From Polytrichum commune (taxonomy: Eukaryota; Streptophyta; Polytrichopsida; Polytrichales; Polytrichaceae): DNA of 64,000 nucleotides. The DNA is taken from positions 30,105,666-30,169,665 of the forward strand of contig OX485807.1 of NCBI GenBank assembly GCA_950295325.1, in the 5' to 3' direction. Under the pieces are notes generated by a model, which searched no databases, was not told the origin of the DNA, and was given only the letters and a program-made list of their open reading frames with translations. The position numbers were made by a program, and so were the translations under genes. How positions within the stretch are numbered: the stretch's first letter is position 1; each line of letters begins with the position of its first letter. Shown here piece by piece: positions 62,692 through 64,000 of the stretch.

Positions 62692-64000
62692 TCCCAGGAC
62701 TTACTCATAAGCTTTTTGTGCAGGCTTTCTACCTGGCCTCATGAAAGCACTAAATCGTCTGGTTGTACAGTAGTAGTGTCCAGGTCGTCAGTTAGTGGCA
62801 TCTCAAGATGTAATGAATCGTTTCTCCCGAACAAATTGTTTGATATAGGAAAAAATGTAGGAAAAAGGGGGATTCTGGGTTACAAGAACCATTCGAAAAC
62901 TAAGACATTGAAATTTCTTCCACTGTAATATCCGCAACTCCTGACAGAGTTGTACAATATAAAGGACTGCGAGTCCTTGCTGAATGCTTCAAAAAGAGAA
63001 GCACATCATTTGAGAATTTTTGTTTCTGATCGCAAATTGAAGGTCTCTGCTCACGAAGTGGAGCAGGCGCAGCTCATACACGAAAGTTTCCAAATGCATC
63101 CAGACTGATCGCTTGTGATGAGGTTTGTCTTCAGGCTCACTCGTACTTCTCTTTCTGATTGGGTAGGGGCTGGTTTACTTCTGTTGCATAGCTTTTTATT
63201 TTGTAGACTTCAAGGGTGTCAGTTATGGTGACTAAGTGGGTAAGTGACATTCTACACTGAATACAGTCTGTCTCACCTCTCATTATATTGAATTTCTCTT
63301 CCACAGGTCATATATGACTATTGAGGGAGTTCTACACACTGGAGTTGAGTGCCTATGCATTTCATGTACATGACCACCCTGTTCTCCAGTTATCACTTGT
63401 CGTGAGTTGGAGACCTGAAGCTATGGATGGATTCACAAGCAATATCTGTCTTGGTAAGTTCTCTTGCGATTATGTTATGTCAAATCTGTTTGGTTGTTGT
63501 CAAGATTTATGTTCATGACCACATATTGACTTGGTAGTAGAAAATAGCACTCAAGGTTCAGATATGTGATGTGTATGGTTAGACTAATGCTATCATAAAT
63601 GTCAAAACCTGGTACTTGGGACCATCTGGTATGGAGGGCTTATTGATATTTTGTCACTGTGTGTGCTTTGGTGGCAGGTGTTTAAAATGAGCAGCGGTGT
63701 TTCGAAAAGACAGCTGTAAAATTTGTGTTGGTACCTGCATCGATAACAGACATAGCCTTTTCTACTAGATGCCCGCTCTGAATTTTGGTTGCACAGTTAC
63801 TTCTGCCATGATAGTACTCTGTACAACTTTTGTTTGGTGAATATCACTATGTAAAAATTATTGCTTGTAGGTTTTTCTAACGTTTTAAACTTCATGTACA
63901 TTTGAATGGATCAGAGGAAGTAGTTGTCCTATTCACAAGTTGAGTCCAAGATGAGCATTTTATGTTATCTAGCTTCCCCTACTGTGTGGATGTTTTGCTA
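62692..64000 (+). other. 3' UTR and downstream region of the pseudokinase gene, possibly spliced
   Basis: No further gene is visible. A donor-acceptor pair, GTGG/GTAAGT at 63239-63240 and TTCCACAG/GT at 63306-63307, would define a 67-bp intron after the stop codon. A second donor-like GGTAAGTTC lies at 63451. This suggests a long, spliced 3' UTR, or the start of another transcript whose coding part lies beyond the window. Confidence 0.4.

Overview
The window looks like nuclear DNA from a land plant. Its genes are split by GT-AG introns, one encodes a plastid protein with a bipartite thylakoid-lumen presequence, and another is a plant-type receptor pseudokinase. Gene density is very low: three supportable protein-coding genes in 64 kb, separated by nested, decayed transposable elements. 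That fits a large repeat-rich genome. A seed-free plant (bryophyte, lycophyte or fern) is my guess, not something the sequence proves. I saw no tRNA or rRNA gene, CRISPR array or bacterial-type operon.

Layout: 1-2.9 kb is intergenic with a Tourist/Harbinger-type MITE. A four-exon gene for a predicted thylakoid-lumen, Ala/Lys-rich protein lies at 3070-5468 (+). At 7.0-11.6 kb a decayed gene with a zinc-knuckle motif is cut into pieces by several TE insertions; one insertion has a TSD precise enough to read the original frame across it. Deoxyhypusine synthase, with seven coding exons, lies at 13275-16647 (-), and a palindromic element sits about ten bases upstream of its first ATG. From 17 to 59 kb nearly everything recognisable is mobile DNA: a broken pogo-like transposase gene (19.9-22.0 kb), two copies of a tRNA-derived SINE, more than ten Harbinger-type MITEs with 3-bp TSDs (TTA/TAA/TGA), a second MITE family whose ends are themselves small hairpins, TA-flanked elements, a hAT-like MITE, and a 1.36-kb near-complete palindrome with a 9-bp TSD (Mutator-like). 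A short receptor-like pseudokinase of the MRH1/MDIS type lies at 61330-62691 (+), behind a long, probably intron-containing leader with two uORFs.

The three genes have unrelated jobs (eIF5A hypusination, thylakoid lumen, plasma-membrane signalling) and form no pathway. The main novelty is in the mobile DNA: a TSD-bounded SINE family, the terminal-hairpin MITE family, the fully palindromic Mutator-like unit, the multiply interrupted pseudogene, and duplications confined to introns that include a copied splice donor.
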